Below are positions 53,136 through 62,078 of a stretch of 64,000 nt of DNA, in pieces. The first letter of the stretch is position 1. Each line of letters opens with the position of its first letter. A model generated the notes under the pieces. That model had not been told where the DNA came from. It saw only the letters and a program-made list of their open reading frames with translations, and did no database searches. The position numbers and the translations under genes were made by a program. The stretch covers positions 1 to 64,000 of the forward strand of contig NZ_JASDDG010000004.1 of the NCBI RefSeq assembly GCF_030407495.1, in the 5' to 3' direction. The stretch comes from Arthrobacter sp. APC 3897 (GTDB taxonomy: Bacteria > Actinomycetota > Actinomycetes > Actinomycetales > Micrococcaceae).

Positions 53136-54452
53136 ATGTCTTTTTCCGCCGATCCGCAGACAGTCTCTCCCTGGCCCGCTCCCCGGGTGTCCGCGCCGCT
53201 GGACGCCGACGTCCGGGTGCCGGGTTCCAAGTCCCTGACCAACAGGTATCTGGTCCTCGCTGCCTTGGCTGACGGCCCCAGCAGGCTCCGCGCTCCCCTC
53301 CATTCCCGGGACACCGCGCTCATGGTCCAGTCATTGCGTGCGCTGGGCGCCACGGTGACCGAGATCGACGGCGACGGTTCCTTCGGACCGGATCTGGAGA
53401 TCCGTCCAATGGATTCGGGCAGCGCAACCGGAACAGGCATTGACTGCGGGTTGGCGGGAACCGTCATGAGGTTTGTGCCTCCCCTGGCCGCACTGAAAGC
53501 CGGAAGCACCGAGTTTGACGGCGATCCCCACGCGCGCGAGCGGCCGATGGCTGCGATCATTGATGCCCTCCGGGCGCTGGGCGTGACGGTGCACGACGAC
53601 GGCACCGGATCCCTTCCGTTTACCGTGGCCGGCACCGGCGCGGTGGCCGGAGGCCGGCTGGAGATTGACGCAGGCGCGTCGTCCCAGTTTGTCTCTGCGC
53701 TGCTGCTGGCGGGGGCGCGGTTCGCCAACGGGCTGCACCTGGTCCATGTGGGCTCCACCCTCCCCAGCCGTGAACACATTGCCATGACGGTGCAGGTCCT
53801 GCGCGGTGTCGGCGTTCAGGTGGATGACTCCGTTCCCAACGAATGGCGGGTCTCCCCCGGTCCCATCCGGGCCTTCGACGTCGCCATCGAACCCGACCTG
53901 TCCAATGCCGGACCGTTTCTGGGAGCAGCGCTCGTGGCCGGCGGTACCGTGCGGCTGCACGGCTGGCCAGAGCACACCACGCAGGTGGGCGACCGCTGGC
54001 GGAGCATCCTGCCCGCCCTCGGCGGCACGGCTACCCTGTCCGGAGGCACCCTGACAGTTACCGGCACCGGCCGCATTACCGGAGCACGGCTCGCCGACAC
54101 CAGCGAGCTGGCGCCCACAGCGGCTGCCCTGTGCGCATTGGCTGACTCCCCGTCAGTCCTTACCGGCATTGCACATCTGCGGGGCCACGAAACCGACCGG
54201 CTTGCAGCCCTGGTCAGCGAGATCAACCGGCTGGGCGGCGATGCCGAAGAGACGGCGGACGGCCTGATCATCCGGCCGGCCCCGCTGCACGGCGGCGTCT
54301 TTGAAACGTATGCGGATCACCGGATGGCCACCGCCGGCGCCCTGATCGGCCTGGCTGTCCCCGACGTGCTGGTGCAGGACATCGGGACCACAGCCAAGAC
54401 CCTGCCGGAGTTCCCGCGGCTGTGGCGCGAACTCACGGGAGGAATGCACTGA
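53136..54452 (+). CDS. aroA: 3-phosphoshikimate 1-carboxyvinyltransferase (EPSP synthase)
   Basis: AroA joins phosphoenolpyruvate to shikimate-3-phosphate, the sixth step of the shikimate pathway. The 438-aa protein has PGSKSLTNRYLVLAALADG near residue 27, CGLAGTVMRFVPPLAAL near 107, ERPM after DGDPHAR, SSQFVSALLLAGA and DHRMATAG near 395. Against the common LFLGNAGTAMR motif, the Gly/Ala positions are conserved here. The ATG at 53136 lies 4 nt after the DoxX gene stop. It overlaps rsgA by one base (TGATG). Confidence 0.95.
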   Translation: MSFSADPQTVSPWPAPRVSAPLDADVRVPGSKSLTNRYLVLAALADGPSRLRAPLHSRDTALMVQSLRALGATVTEIDGDGSFGPDLEIRPMDSGSATGTGIDCGLAGTVMRFVPPLAALKAGSTEFDGDPHARERPMAAIIDALRALGVTVHDDGTGSLPFTVAGTGAVAGGRLEIDAGASSQFVSALLLAGARFANGLHLVHVGSTLPSREHIAMTVQVLRGVGVQVDDSVPNEWRVSPGPIRAFDVAIEPDLSNAGPFLGAALVAGGTVRLHGWPEHTTQVGDRWRSILPALGGTATLSGGTLTVTGTGRITGARLADTSELAPTAAALCALADSPSVLTGIAHLRGHETDRLAALVSEINRLGGDAEETADGLIIRPAPLHGGVFETYADHRMATAGALIGLAVPDVLVQDIGTTAKTLPEFPRLWRELTGGMH

Positions 54453-55567
54453 TGGCCCGCTCTACCGGCAGCTGGGATGAATCAGACGTCCGGATCCGTC
54501 CGAACAAAAAGGGCTCGCGCCCCCGCACCAAAGACCGGCCGGCCTACGACGAGGCCGTAACCGGACGCATCATCACTGTGGACCGGGGACGCTACACCGC
54601 CGTCGTGGATGAAGACACCCCCGCTGAACGCATCGTCATTGCAGCCCGGGCCCGTGAGCTGCGCCGAAACCCGGTGGTTGCCGGCGACCTCGTGTCGCTG
54701 GTGGGGGATGTGTCGGGCGGACCCGACACGCTGGCCCGCCTGGTGCGCATCCAGGACCGCCGGACCCTGCTGCGCCGCAGCGCCGATGACACCGATCCCG
54801 TGGAACGCGCCGTCGTCGCCAACGCTGACCAGCTGGTCATCGTGGTGGCCGCAGCCAACCCAGAGCCGCGCACCGGGTTCATCGACCGCGCCCTGGTTGC
54901 CGCTTACGACGCCGGCATCTCACCGCTGCTGTGCATCACCAAAGCAGATATCAAAGACCCCGCGGAGCTGCTGGCCAATTACGAGCATTTGGATCTGGAC
55001 GTGATTATCAGCCGCACGGCGGCAGATGATGCGTCCGGGATCGACGCCCGTTCCGACGACGGATTGTCTGCCCGCCTGCAGGGAGACGCAGTGCAGCAGC
55101 TGCACCGTCATCTCGAGGGCAAGGTCTCGGTCCTGGTGGGGCATTCCGGTGTCGGCAAGTCCACGCTGGTGAATGCGCTGACCGGCTCCGACCGCGCCAC
55201 CGGCGGCGTCAACGCCGTGACCGGCCGCGGCCGGCACACCTCCTCGTCAGCGCTCGCCCTGAAGGTCCTGGAGGCGCCGTCGGGCAGCTGGATCATTGAC
55301 ACTCCCGGCATCCGTTCCTTTGGCCTTGCACATGTGGACCCGGACCGCATCCTCCAGGCGTTCCCGGATCTGGCACCCGGGACTGAAGCCTGCGAACGCG
55401 GGTGCCGGCACGACGACCAGGCTAAAAACTGCGGCTTGGACCCGTGGGTGGAATCAGGGCAGGCCGGCACTGCCGGCCCGGCCCGGCTCGCTTCCCTGCG
55501 CAGGCTCCTGGGCTCAGGGACCCGGACGGAAAACCGGGCATCCGCCAAGGAGCTCGGCGCGCAGTGA
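54452..55567 (+). CDS. rsgA: Ribosome small-subunit-dependent GTPase RsgA (YjeQ)
   Basis: RsgA helps mature and check the 30S subunit. The 371-aa protein has an N-terminal OB-fold and a circularly permuted GTPase in which G4 (TKAD, 163-166) precedes the P-loop GHSGVGKS (230-237) and DTPG (283-286). A zinc-binding segment follows with Cys314, Cys318, His320 and Cys327. The permuted order is diagnostic for the family. The start overlaps the aroA stop, so both are in one operon, with hisN downstream. Confidence 0.94.
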   Translation: MARSTGSWDESDVRIRPNKKGSRPRTKDRPAYDEAVTGRIITVDRGRYTAVVDEDTPAERIVIAARARELRRNPVVAGDLVSLVGDVSGGPDTLARLVRIQDRRTLLRRSADDTDPVERAVVANADQLVIVVAAANPEPRTGFIDRALVAAYDAGISPLLCITKADIKDPAELLANYEHLDLDVIISRTAADDASGIDARSDDGLSARLQGDAVQQLHRHLEGKVSVLVGHSGVGKSTLVNALTGSDRATGGVNAVTGRGRHTSSSALALKVLEAPSGSWIIDTPGIRSFGLAHVDPDRILQAFPDLAPGTEACERGCRHDDQAKNCGLDPWVESGQAGTAGPARLASLRRLLGSGTRTENRASAKELGAQ

Positions 55568-55682
55568 CGCCTGCCGGCAACACCCCGGCAGTCCGCCGGT
55601 TCTTCCCCGGGACAGCGCCACGGCGGGCCCCGGGCCGTGTAATCGTGGGCACCGCCCACCGAATAAGGATAAGTTGAACAGT

Positions 55683-56492
55683 ATGCCGTTCGCCCAGAAC
55701 TACAACGATGATCTCCGACTCGCCCACGTCATGGCCGATTCCGTGGACGATCAGACAATGTCCCGCTTCAAGGCCCTGGACTTGAAGGTCGAAACCAAGC
55801 CGGACCTGACCCCCGTGACCGATGCCGACAAGGCGGCGGAAGATGCCATCCGCGGCCAGCTCTCCCGTGCCCGGCCGCGGGACGCGGTCCTCGGTGAAGA
55901 GTTTGGCTCCACCGGAAACGGCCCGCGCCGCTGGGTTATTGATCCCATTGACGGGACCAAGAACTTTATCCGCGGCGTCCCCGTCTGGGCCACCCTGATT
56001 TCCCTGGTGGACGACGGCGTTCCCGTCCTGGGGGTCGTCAGTGCCCCGGCGCTCGGCAAGCGCTGGTGGGCGGCCACGGGAACCGGCGCCTATATGGGAC
56101 GGTCCCTGGCCTCGGCCACACGCCTGCGGGTGTCCAATGTTTCGAACCTCTCAGACGCGTCGCTGTCCTACTCCAGCCTCGGAGGCTGGAAGGAACGCGG
56201 CAACTTTGACGAGTTCATCGGGCTGACGGAATCAGTCTGGCGCACCCGGGCGTTCGGCGATTTCTGGTCCTACTGCATGGTTGCCGAGGGCGCCGTGGAT
56301 ATTGCCTGCGAGCCTGAGCTGAACCTCTATGACATGGCGGCGCTGGTCCCCATCATTACCGAGGCCGGGGGCCGGTTCACTTCCCTGGAAGGTGAAGACG
56401 GTCCGTTCGGCGGCAACGCCCTGGCCACCAACGGCGCGCTGCACAGTGACGTCCTCCGCCGCCTGAACCCGGCTCTGGACGACCTGCTCTGA
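55683..56492 (+). CDS. hisN: Histidinol-phosphatase (inositol-monophosphatase family)
   Basis: The 269-aa protein is an IMPase-fold phosphatase: GEEFG near residue 75 and WVIDPIDGTKNFIRG near 92 give the metal and phosphate sites, and ELNLYDMAALVPIITEAGG near 220 the C-terminal motif (usually WD; here YD). In actinobacteria this type dephosphorylates histidinol-phosphate in His synthesis. Inositol- or PAP-phosphatase activity cannot be excluded. ATG at 55683 was chosen; a TTG three codons upstream is an alternative. It lies 115 nt after rsgA. Confidence 0.88.
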   Translation: MPFAQNYNDDLRLAHVMADSVDDQTMSRFKALDLKVETKPDLTPVTDADKAAEDAIRGQLSRARPRDAVLGEEFGSTGNGPRRWVIDPIDGTKNFIRGVPVWATLISLVDDGVPVLGVVSAPALGKRWWAATGTGAYMGRSLASATRLRVSNVSNLSDASLSYSSLGGWKERGNFDEFIGLTESVWRTRAFGDFWSYCMVAEGAVDIACEPELNLYDMAALVPIITEAGGRFTSLEGEDGPFGGNALATNGALHSDVLRRLNPALDDLL

Positions 56493-56494
56493 CG

Positions 56495-57304
56495 ATGGCA
56501 CCGTCAACGTCCGGCCCCCGGCTGGAAGCGCTGCGCCGGCGGGAACTGGCGCGCAGCTATGAGGACGGCGGGGAACACTATGACCGCATCCGGCCCGGCT
56601 ACCCCGCCGAGGCCGTTCAGTGGTTGTTTGCCGGGGACCGGGGCACAGCTGTTGAGCCGGGTGCCCCGGTGGCCGACATCGGGGCGGGTACCGGTAAGTA
56701 CACCCGGTCCCTGGCCGCCGCCGGATACCGGCCAACCGCCGTCGACCCTTCCGCCGGCATGCTCAAACAGCTGCAGCAGATGCTGCCCGGAGTACCGGCT
56801 CTACAGGGCACGGCCGAGGCAACCGGAATCCCGTCCTCCTCCATGGCCGCCGCCACCGTGGCACAGGCCTGGCACTGGTGCGATCCCCTCGCGGCGAGCA
56901 CCGAGCTGGCACGAATTCTGCGGCCCGGCGGCATCCTGGGCCTGATCTGGAACCAGCTGGACGTCAGCGTTCCCTGGGTTCACCGCTATTCCCGCATCAT
57001 CCATGCCGGAGACGTCCTCAAGCCCGGATTCCGGCCGGTGGTTGGCCCCGAGTTTGTTCCCGACGCATCCCACACCACGCGCTGGTCCCAGGAAATGACG
57101 CCCGTGGATCTGATGGAACTGGCGAAGTCCCGTTCCTACTACCTCTCAGCCTCCGAGCCGGTCCGGGAGAAGGTCATGGCGAACCTGACCTGGTATCTGT
57201 TTGAGCATTTGGACTACCGCCCGGGGCAAGCCCTGGAGCTGCCTTATCTGACGCTTACCTGGCGGATGGCGTTGTCAGGAGCTGATGAGCAGCGGGTCAG
57301 GTAG
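56495..57304 (+). CDS. Class I SAM-dependent methyltransferase
   Basis: The 269-aa protein has the SAM loop VADIGAGTGKYTRSLAAAG (residues about 52-70), DPSAGML in motif II and QAWHWCDPLAASTELARIL, then LGLIWNQLD. These fit the Methyltransf_11/25 group with a YcgJ/UbiE-like fold. It begins 2 nt after the hisN stop. The substrate is unknown; the family includes small-molecule methylases. Confidence 0.8.
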   Translation: MAPSTSGPRLEALRRRELARSYEDGGEHYDRIRPGYPAEAVQWLFAGDRGTAVEPGAPVADIGAGTGKYTRSLAAAGYRPTAVDPSAGMLKQLQQMLPGVPALQGTAEATGIPSSSMAAATVAQAWHWCDPLAASTELARILRPGGILGLIWNQLDVSVPWVHRYSRIIHAGDVLKPGFRPVVGPEFVPDASHTTRWSQEMTPVDLMELAKSRSYYLSASEPVREKVMANLTWYLFEHLDYRPGQALELPYLTLTWRMALSGADEQRVR

Positions 57305-57407
57305 TACCTGTTCGCCAAGACCCCGCGGCCTGTAGTCTGAGGCCTCCGGCTCCGATGGGTGGCCGGACTTGTCCTGCAATACTCTGCTGCGGAACGGGGG
57401 CACGCAC

Positions 57408-58520
57408 GTGGTCACCTTTGGAATCGAAGAAGAATTCCTGCTCGTCAACCCTGACAGTGACATGCCCAGCTCCCGTGCCGGCGAGGTAATCGCGGCGCTG
57501 ATTCCCGGTGACGGCCTCAGTCTTACCAGCAGCGCGGAACTGCTGGCCTGCCAGGTGGAAAGCTCCACCCCGGTATGCAGCACCGGGGAGGAAGCGGCTG
57601 TTTCCCTGCTGCATTTCCGCAAGCGCCTCGCCGAAGCGGCTGCCGCTGCGGGTCTCGACGTCGCTCCCACCGGGGCAGCCCCCTCCATGGGGCCCGGGCC
57701 GGCGGTGGTCAGTGCCACCGAACGCTACCAAAGTATGGGGGAAATGGCCGGGGCCGTTGCGGACGAGCACTATGTCAATGGAACCCACGTCCACGTGGCG
57801 GTTCCCAGCCGCGAGGCAGGGGTCCGTGTCCTGAATCATCTGCGCCCCTGGTTGGCAACGCTCGGCGCCATCAGCACCAATTCCCCGTACTGGCTGGGCC
57901 GGGATACCCGTTTTGCCAGCTGGCGGCTCATCCAGTACCGCCGCTGGTCCATCCAGGGCTGCCCCCCGTATTTCCATGGATCAGCTGATTATGATGCGCG
58001 GCTGGCCAAACTCGTAGCAACCGACGTTGTCCTTGATCCCGGCCATATCGGTTGGCTCGCCCGCCTCTCCGACCGCTTCCCCACCGTCGAGATCCGGGTG
58101 GCTGATACCCAGTTGGAGGCAGCGGACGCGGTCCTGCTGGCTCTGCTCATCCGGGGGCTGGTGAGCACGGTCCTCTCCCGCGATCCCGCCGGTTCCGGCG
58201 GAGGTCCGGACGCGCCGGCCGATCCCGAAATCCTTGACGCCGGACTTTGGCAGGCTGCACGGTTCGGACTGCGGGGCAACCTGTTGGATCACGGCCCCCG
58301 CGGCGCTGACCTCAGCCGTGCCGCCCCGGAACAGGTGTCCGCGCTGCTGGACTACGTCCGGCCGGCTCTGGAGGACTCCGGAGACGAGATTTTTGTCCGC
58401 ACCGGCATGGCCCGCATGCTGGCCGCGGGAACGGGTGCGCAGCGGCAGCGCGAGGCAGTCCGAAGCGGCGGATTCGCCGCGCTCCGCCCCCTCTTTGCCG
58501 GTTCGCTGACTGCGTCCTGA
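57408..58520 (+). CDS. Carboxylate-amine ligase, YbdK-type glutamate-cysteine ligase family
   Basis: The 370-aa protein matches the GCS2/YbdK family in length (about 372 aa): TFGIEEEFLLV at the N-terminus, NGTHVHVAVPS near residue 125, NSPYWLGRDTRFASWR near 163 and EIRVADTQLEAADAV near 230. E. coli YbdK has weak glutamate-cysteine ligase activity. This organism should rely on mycothiol, so the substrate may be another amino acid or amine. GTG at 57408 starts the conserved block with GGGGG about 10 nt upstream. It converges with the DUF2568 gene with 3 nt between stops. Confidence 0.87.
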   Translation: MVTFGIEEEFLLVNPDSDMPSSRAGEVIAALIPGDGLSLTSSAELLACQVESSTPVCSTGEEAAVSLLHFRKRLAEAAAAAGLDVAPTGAAPSMGPGPAVVSATERYQSMGEMAGAVADEHYVNGTHVHVAVPSREAGVRVLNHLRPWLATLGAISTNSPYWLGRDTRFASWRLIQYRRWSIQGCPPYFHGSADYDARLAKLVATDVVLDPGHIGWLARLSDRFPTVEIRVADTQLEAADAVLLALLIRGLVSTVLSRDPAGSGGGPDAPADPEILDAGLWQAARFGLRGNLLDHGPRGADLSRAAPEQVSALLDYVRPALEDSGDEIFVRTGMARMLAAGTGAQRQREAVRSGGFAALRPLFAGSLTAS

Positions 58521-58523
58521 AGC

Positions 58524-58970
58524 TCAGCGCTTTGCGGAACGCCGCCCGGCAGGACGCGCTGCAGAGCGAACAGCCGGGTGACCGGCAGCCAGGTCCCAGA
58601 TCAGGTTAACGACGGCGGCAGCAGCCAGCAGCACCGCGCCCCGGGGCATCCCGCTGACCACGAGGGCGCCGGCACCGGCGAAGAAGGCTCCGCCTGCTAC
58701 CAGCGGAAGCACGGGCCAGGGCAGCCGGTACTTGGCGCGCGGAGCCAGCAGGAGTCCCCACAGAACTACCGACACTGCCAGGGCTACGGCCGCGGCTGCG
58801 GCCCGCTGCGCGGGGAAGGCGTTGATGGCCCAGTACGCCACGGCGAAGAGCAGGCCTGTCTCCAGGGCGAAGGCCAGAATCTGCCGAAGAAGGATCGTCC
58901 ACGGACGCAGGTGAGTCTGCGCTGCCGGCTCTGCGGCGGTACGGTTCCGTGATGCGGTGTACTCATTCAC
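58524..58970 (-). CDS. DUF2568/YrdB-family membrane protein
   Basis: The 148-aa protein has four hydrophobic helices: LAFALETGLLFAVAYWAI, AAAVALAVSVVLWGLLL, LPLVAGGAFFAGAGALVV and AVLLAAAAVVNLIW. LLLAPRAKYRLP between helices 2 and 3 is typical of DUF2568. Function unknown. The start is GTG at 58970; an internal start would shorten a hydrophilic N-terminus. It follows the GH13 gene on the other side in the same direction. Confidence 0.7.
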   Translation of the reverse strand: MNEYTASRNRTAAEPAAQTHLRPWTILLRQILAFALETGLLFAVAYWAINAFPAQRAAAAAVALAVSVVLWGLLLAPRAKYRLPWPVLPLVAGGAFFAGAGALVVSGMPRGAVLLAAAAVVNLIWDLAAGHPAVRSAARPAGRRSAKR

Positions 58971-59006
58971 AGTGGCAACTGTAGTCCCACCCGCTCAGAA
59001 ATCCGG

Positions 59007-60716
59007 CTACCCGGCCTCATAGGTGGAAATATCCAGAATCCGTGCTTCCCAGGGGCGGAGGCGGTGCGGATCCCCCGGTTCCGGGTAATTGCCCAGGATC
59101 AGATCCCCGCTGCCAAGGTTGGACGGCAGGTCCAGGGCTTCGCCGGACACGTTGCATTCCACCAGGAACTGCTGGTCTCCGCGGCCGCGCCGGAACGCGT
59201 ACAGCGTGGGATGTTCAGGATCCAGCAGGTGGAAGTCCCCGAGTGCCACCACGGAGGATTCGTGCCGCAGCCGAATCAGCTTTTGGTAATAGCGGTAGAC
59301 GGACCTTTCGGAGGCCAGGTCTTCCTCCGCATTGAGGTGCCGGTAGTTCGCATTCACCGGAATCCACGGTGTTCCGGTGGTGAATCCGGCATTCGCTTCA
59401 CCGTTCCACTGCATGGGGGTGCGGGCGTTGTCCCGGCTCATGGCCGCCAGCGCAGCAAGGGCAGCCTCGGGGGCGGACCCCCGGCTGAGGGCATCGGCGT
59501 AGAAGTTCAGGGATTCCACATCGCGGTACTGATCGATGGAGGTGAACCCGGCGCTGGTCATCCCCAGCTCCTCGCCCTGGTAAATATAGGGTGTTCCCCG
59601 GTGCAGGTGCAGCAGGGTGGCCAGGAGGGTTGCCGATTCATAGCGGTGCTTTCCGTCATCTCCGAACCGCGAGACCTGGCGCGGCTGGTCATGGTTTCCC
59701 AGATACAGGCTGTTCCAGCCCGTTTCCGCCAGCCCCCGCTGCCACCGGTTCCAGCTTGTCTTGAGGTCCCTCAGATCCAGTTTCCGGTAGTCCCATTTGT
59801 TGCCTGGACTCTGGTCGAGACTGACATGTTCAAACTGAAAGACCATGTCCAGCTCCCCGCGGTGCGGATCAGTGAAAAGCAGTGCCTGCTCAACGGTGGC
59901 CCCTGGAGTCTCGCCGACGGTCAGGTAGTCCCCTGTGCGGTTCGCAAAAACGGCCCGCCGCATCTCCTGGAGGAATTCATGGATTCGGGGGCCGGAGGTG
60001 AAGTAGGGAGCTCCGTCGCCCCACACTCCCCCGGGCTCCACCACGCCGTCCGGCAAGGCAGGATCCTTGGAAATGAAGTTGATGACGTCCATTCGAAACC
60101 CGTCCACACCCCGGTCAATCCACCAGTTCATGACGTCATGGACGCCTTCCCGCACCCTCGGGTTCTCCCAGTTGAGATCGGGCTGCTGCGGGGTGAAGAG
60201 GTGCAGATAATATTGCTTGGTCACCGGATCGTAGGTCCAGGCAGAGCCGCTGAAGTGCGAGCCCCAATTATTGGGTTCGGCCCCGGGCTCTCCGGGTTCG
60301 AAACCCGGCCGGGGATCACGCCACCAATAGGTTTCGCGTTCCTCGTTGTCCCGGGACCGTGACGAAACACGAAACGCCTCGTGCTCGCTGGAGGTATGGT
60401 TCACCACGAGGTCCATGATGAGCTTCATGCCCCGGACATGGATGCCGTTAAGCAGCTCATCGAAATCCTCTTCGGAGCCAAACAGGGTATCAATGCGCCG
60501 ATAATCGCTGATGTCGTAGCCGTTGTCGAACTGCGGCGACTGATGCACCGGCGAAAGCCAGATGACGTCCACGCCCAGCTCGGCGATGTAATCCAGCCGC
60601 GCCGTGATTCCCGCGAGGTCACCGGTGCCGGTGCCGGTGCTGTCAGCAAAACTGCGCGGATAGACCTGATAAACAACGGCATTGGTCCACCATGCCGGCT
60701 GGTCCGGATCGCTCAT
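59007..60716 (-). CDS. GH13 alpha-glucosidase (oligo-1,6-glucosidase/trehalose-hydrolase type)
   Basis: The 569-aa protein is an alpha-amylase family enzyme. It opens with WWTNAVVYQVYPRSFAD; DLVVNHTSSEH is region I, GFRMDVINFISKD holds the nucleophile Asp (near residue 215), LTVGETPGA the acid/base Glu (near 275), and LGNHDQPRQ the third Asp. It releases glucose from maltose, isomaltose or sucrose-like oligosaccharides. VNHT/DVINF style motifs are typical of subfamilies 23 and 29-31. No signal peptide is seen, so it acts in the cytoplasm on imported sugar. The ATG at 60716 has AAAGG upstream. No regulator or sugar importer is near. Confidence 0.92.
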   Translation of the reverse strand: MSDPDQPAWWTNAVVYQVYPRSFADSTGTGTGDLAGITARLDYIAELGVDVIWLSPVHQSPQFDNGYDISDYRRIDTLFGSEEDFDELLNGIHVRGMKLIMDLVVNHTSSEHEAFRVSSRSRDNEERETYWWRDPRPGFEPGEPGAEPNNWGSHFSGSAWTYDPVTKQYYLHLFTPQQPDLNWENPRVREGVHDVMNWWIDRGVDGFRMDVINFISKDPALPDGVVEPGGVWGDGAPYFTSGPRIHEFLQEMRRAVFANRTGDYLTVGETPGATVEQALLFTDPHRGELDMVFQFEHVSLDQSPGNKWDYRKLDLRDLKTSWNRWQRGLAETGWNSLYLGNHDQPRQVSRFGDDGKHRYESATLLATLLHLHRGTPYIYQGEELGMTSAGFTSIDQYRDVESLNFYADALSRGSAPEAALAALAAMSRDNARTPMQWNGEANAGFTTGTPWIPVNANYRHLNAEEDLASERSVYRYYQKLIRLRHESSVVALGDFHLLDPEHPTLYAFRRGRGDQQFLVECNVSGEALDLPSNLGSGDLILGNYPEPGDPHRLRPWEARILDISTYEAG

Positions 60717-60979
60717 CGTGACGCCTTTCGCTGGTTCCTTCGGAGACCGGCCGCGGGCGGTCCTGCTGCCGTCCGACCAGGGGAATGATGCAGACACGGG
60801 AATGGGTGCATTCTACGTCGAAGTCCGGCCGGCAGACAGGGGTTCCCGCTACTCCACTAGTGTGCCCTCCCGGTCAGGCCAATTTCCTTGCCCCCGTGAA
60901 TCGGGCGTCGTTAGTGTGGGCGCTACTTCGTCCCCTTACGGTGGACGATTTCCGGATCCCGATGTTTGGAGACAACGCC

Positions 60980-61471
60980 ATGACAACACTGACCGTATGG
61001 AAATTTCCGGATTCAGGTGCTGCCGAACAAGCAACCGAAACACTCTCCAGCCTGCAGTCGCAGGGCCTGATCAATGTCCAGGATGAGGCCTACGTAAGTT
61101 GGCCCGCAGATAAGAAAAAGCCCCGCACCCATCAGGAACATCATCTGGTGGGGGCCGGCGCACTGGGCGGCGGTTTCTGGGGCCTCCTGTTCGGTTTGAT
61201 TTTCTTCATTCCCCTGATTGGCCTGGTAGTGGGAGCAGCGGTAGGTGCGCTCTCCGCTTCCATGGTTGACGTGGGCATTGACGATAACTTCATCAAGCAG
61301 GTGCGCAGCGAAGTCACTCCGGGAACGTCGGCGTTGTTTGTCCTCACATCGGATGCGGTGGAGGACCGGGTTCTGGATGCCTTCAAGAGCAGCTTCCCCG
61401 ATGCGAAGTTGATCTTCACCAACCTCTCCAAGGAGCAGGAAGCCAACCTGCGCCAGGCCTTCTCGGACTAG
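60980..61471 (+). CDS. DUF1269-family membrane protein
   Basis: The 163-aa protein begins MTTLTVWKFPDSGAAEQA, has a Gly-rich hydrophobic centre (GAGALGGGFWGLLFGLIFFI and GLVVGAAVGALSASM, about residues 58-100) and ends with a ferredoxin-like segment including SALFVLTSDAVEDRVLDAF. This layout matches DUF1269 stress-associated proteins with unknown function. GGAG lies 8 nt before the ATG at 60980. It is divergent from the GH13 gene, with 263 bp in between that hold both promoters. Confidence 0.82.
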   Translation: MTTLTVWKFPDSGAAEQATETLSSLQSQGLINVQDEAYVSWPADKKKPRTHQEHHLVGAGALGGGFWGLLFGLIFFIPLIGLVVGAAVGALSASMVDVGIDDNFIKQVRSEVTPGTSALFVLTSDAVEDRVLDAFKSSFPDAKLIFTNLSKEQEANLRQAFSD

Positions 61472-61589
61472 CTCCTTCGACGAAGCCCTGAAAAAGAGGG
61501 GGCCGGATTGTCCTGCGTGACAGTCCGGCCTTCGCGTGTGCGCGGGCCCGTGGAGCGGCTCCGTCCCGGTTCCCGTATCGTTGATGGGG

Positions 61590-61991
61590 ATGATTACGAG
61601 ACGCCAAGCTGCACTTGCTTTAGATATCCCCGTTGAGATGGCCGCACGCCATGGTATCCCTGCCCGCCTTAGCGAGGAGGAGCTGGACCGCCTGCAGACG
61701 GACCCGCCCGGGTGGCTGCTCCAGTCCCGGGCAAACCGGACGGGCAAGCGGCCCGTCTGGGTGGACCTGGAGTGCGAGGTGTGCGGTTACCGCGAAAAAG
61801 CCCGCCCCAAGAAGTGGTGGCCGGAGTTTTCCTTCCTGGCCTGCGCCGACCACACCCTTTCCGAACTTCCCCCGGTACCTGCCGGGCACGCGCTCGGAGA
61901 ATACGACGGCATCGGAACCCGTTTCACCGGGTACGTTCATGTGCCGGCGGATCAGGTTCCCCGCCGGCCGGAATCTTCGGACAGCTACTGA
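61590..61991 (+). CDS. Hypothetical protein with Cys/His (zinc-ribbon-like) pairs
   Basis: I do not recognise the function of this 133-aa protein. The N-terminal half has an HTH-like helix pair and SEEELDRLQTDPPGWLLQSR, which resembles the actinobacterial DUF5997 family. The middle holds CEVCGYREK (CxxC) and SFLACADHTL, spaced like a small zinc ribbon. The tail is Pro-rich. ATG at 61590 or 61584 are both possible, and neither has a Shine-Dalgarno. TATCGT (61576-61581) just upstream suggests a leaderless mRNA. A strong terminator follows its stop. Confidence 0.65.
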   Translation: MITRRQAALALDIPVEMAARHGIPARLSEEELDRLQTDPPGWLLQSRANRTGKRPVWVDLECEVCGYREKARPKKWWPEFSFLACADHTLSELPPVPAGHALGEYDGIGTRFTGYVHVPADQVPRRPESSDSY

Positions 61992-62017
61992 CGCCAGGGG
62001 TTTCTCCCCCGGACAGC

Positions 62018-62054
62018 AAAGACCAGGTGCCCCTTCCGGGGCACCTGGTCTTTT
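62018..62054. terminator. Bidirectional terminator between the Cys/His protein and UDG-like gene
   Basis: A 16-bp stem (62018-62033 and 62038-62053) with TTCC loop is followed by T residues on the plus strand and AAA on the other side. It separates two convergent genes. Confidence 0.92.
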
Positions 62055-62078
62055 CATGGTTCAGGGGACGCGGGCCCC

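Noticed and set aside
61501-61530. Hairpin GGCCGGATTGTC/GACAGTCCGGCC after the DUF1269 gene as terminator
   Set aside because: No T run follows on the plus strand and one pair is G-T; it may still pause transcription, but was not listed as a terminator.
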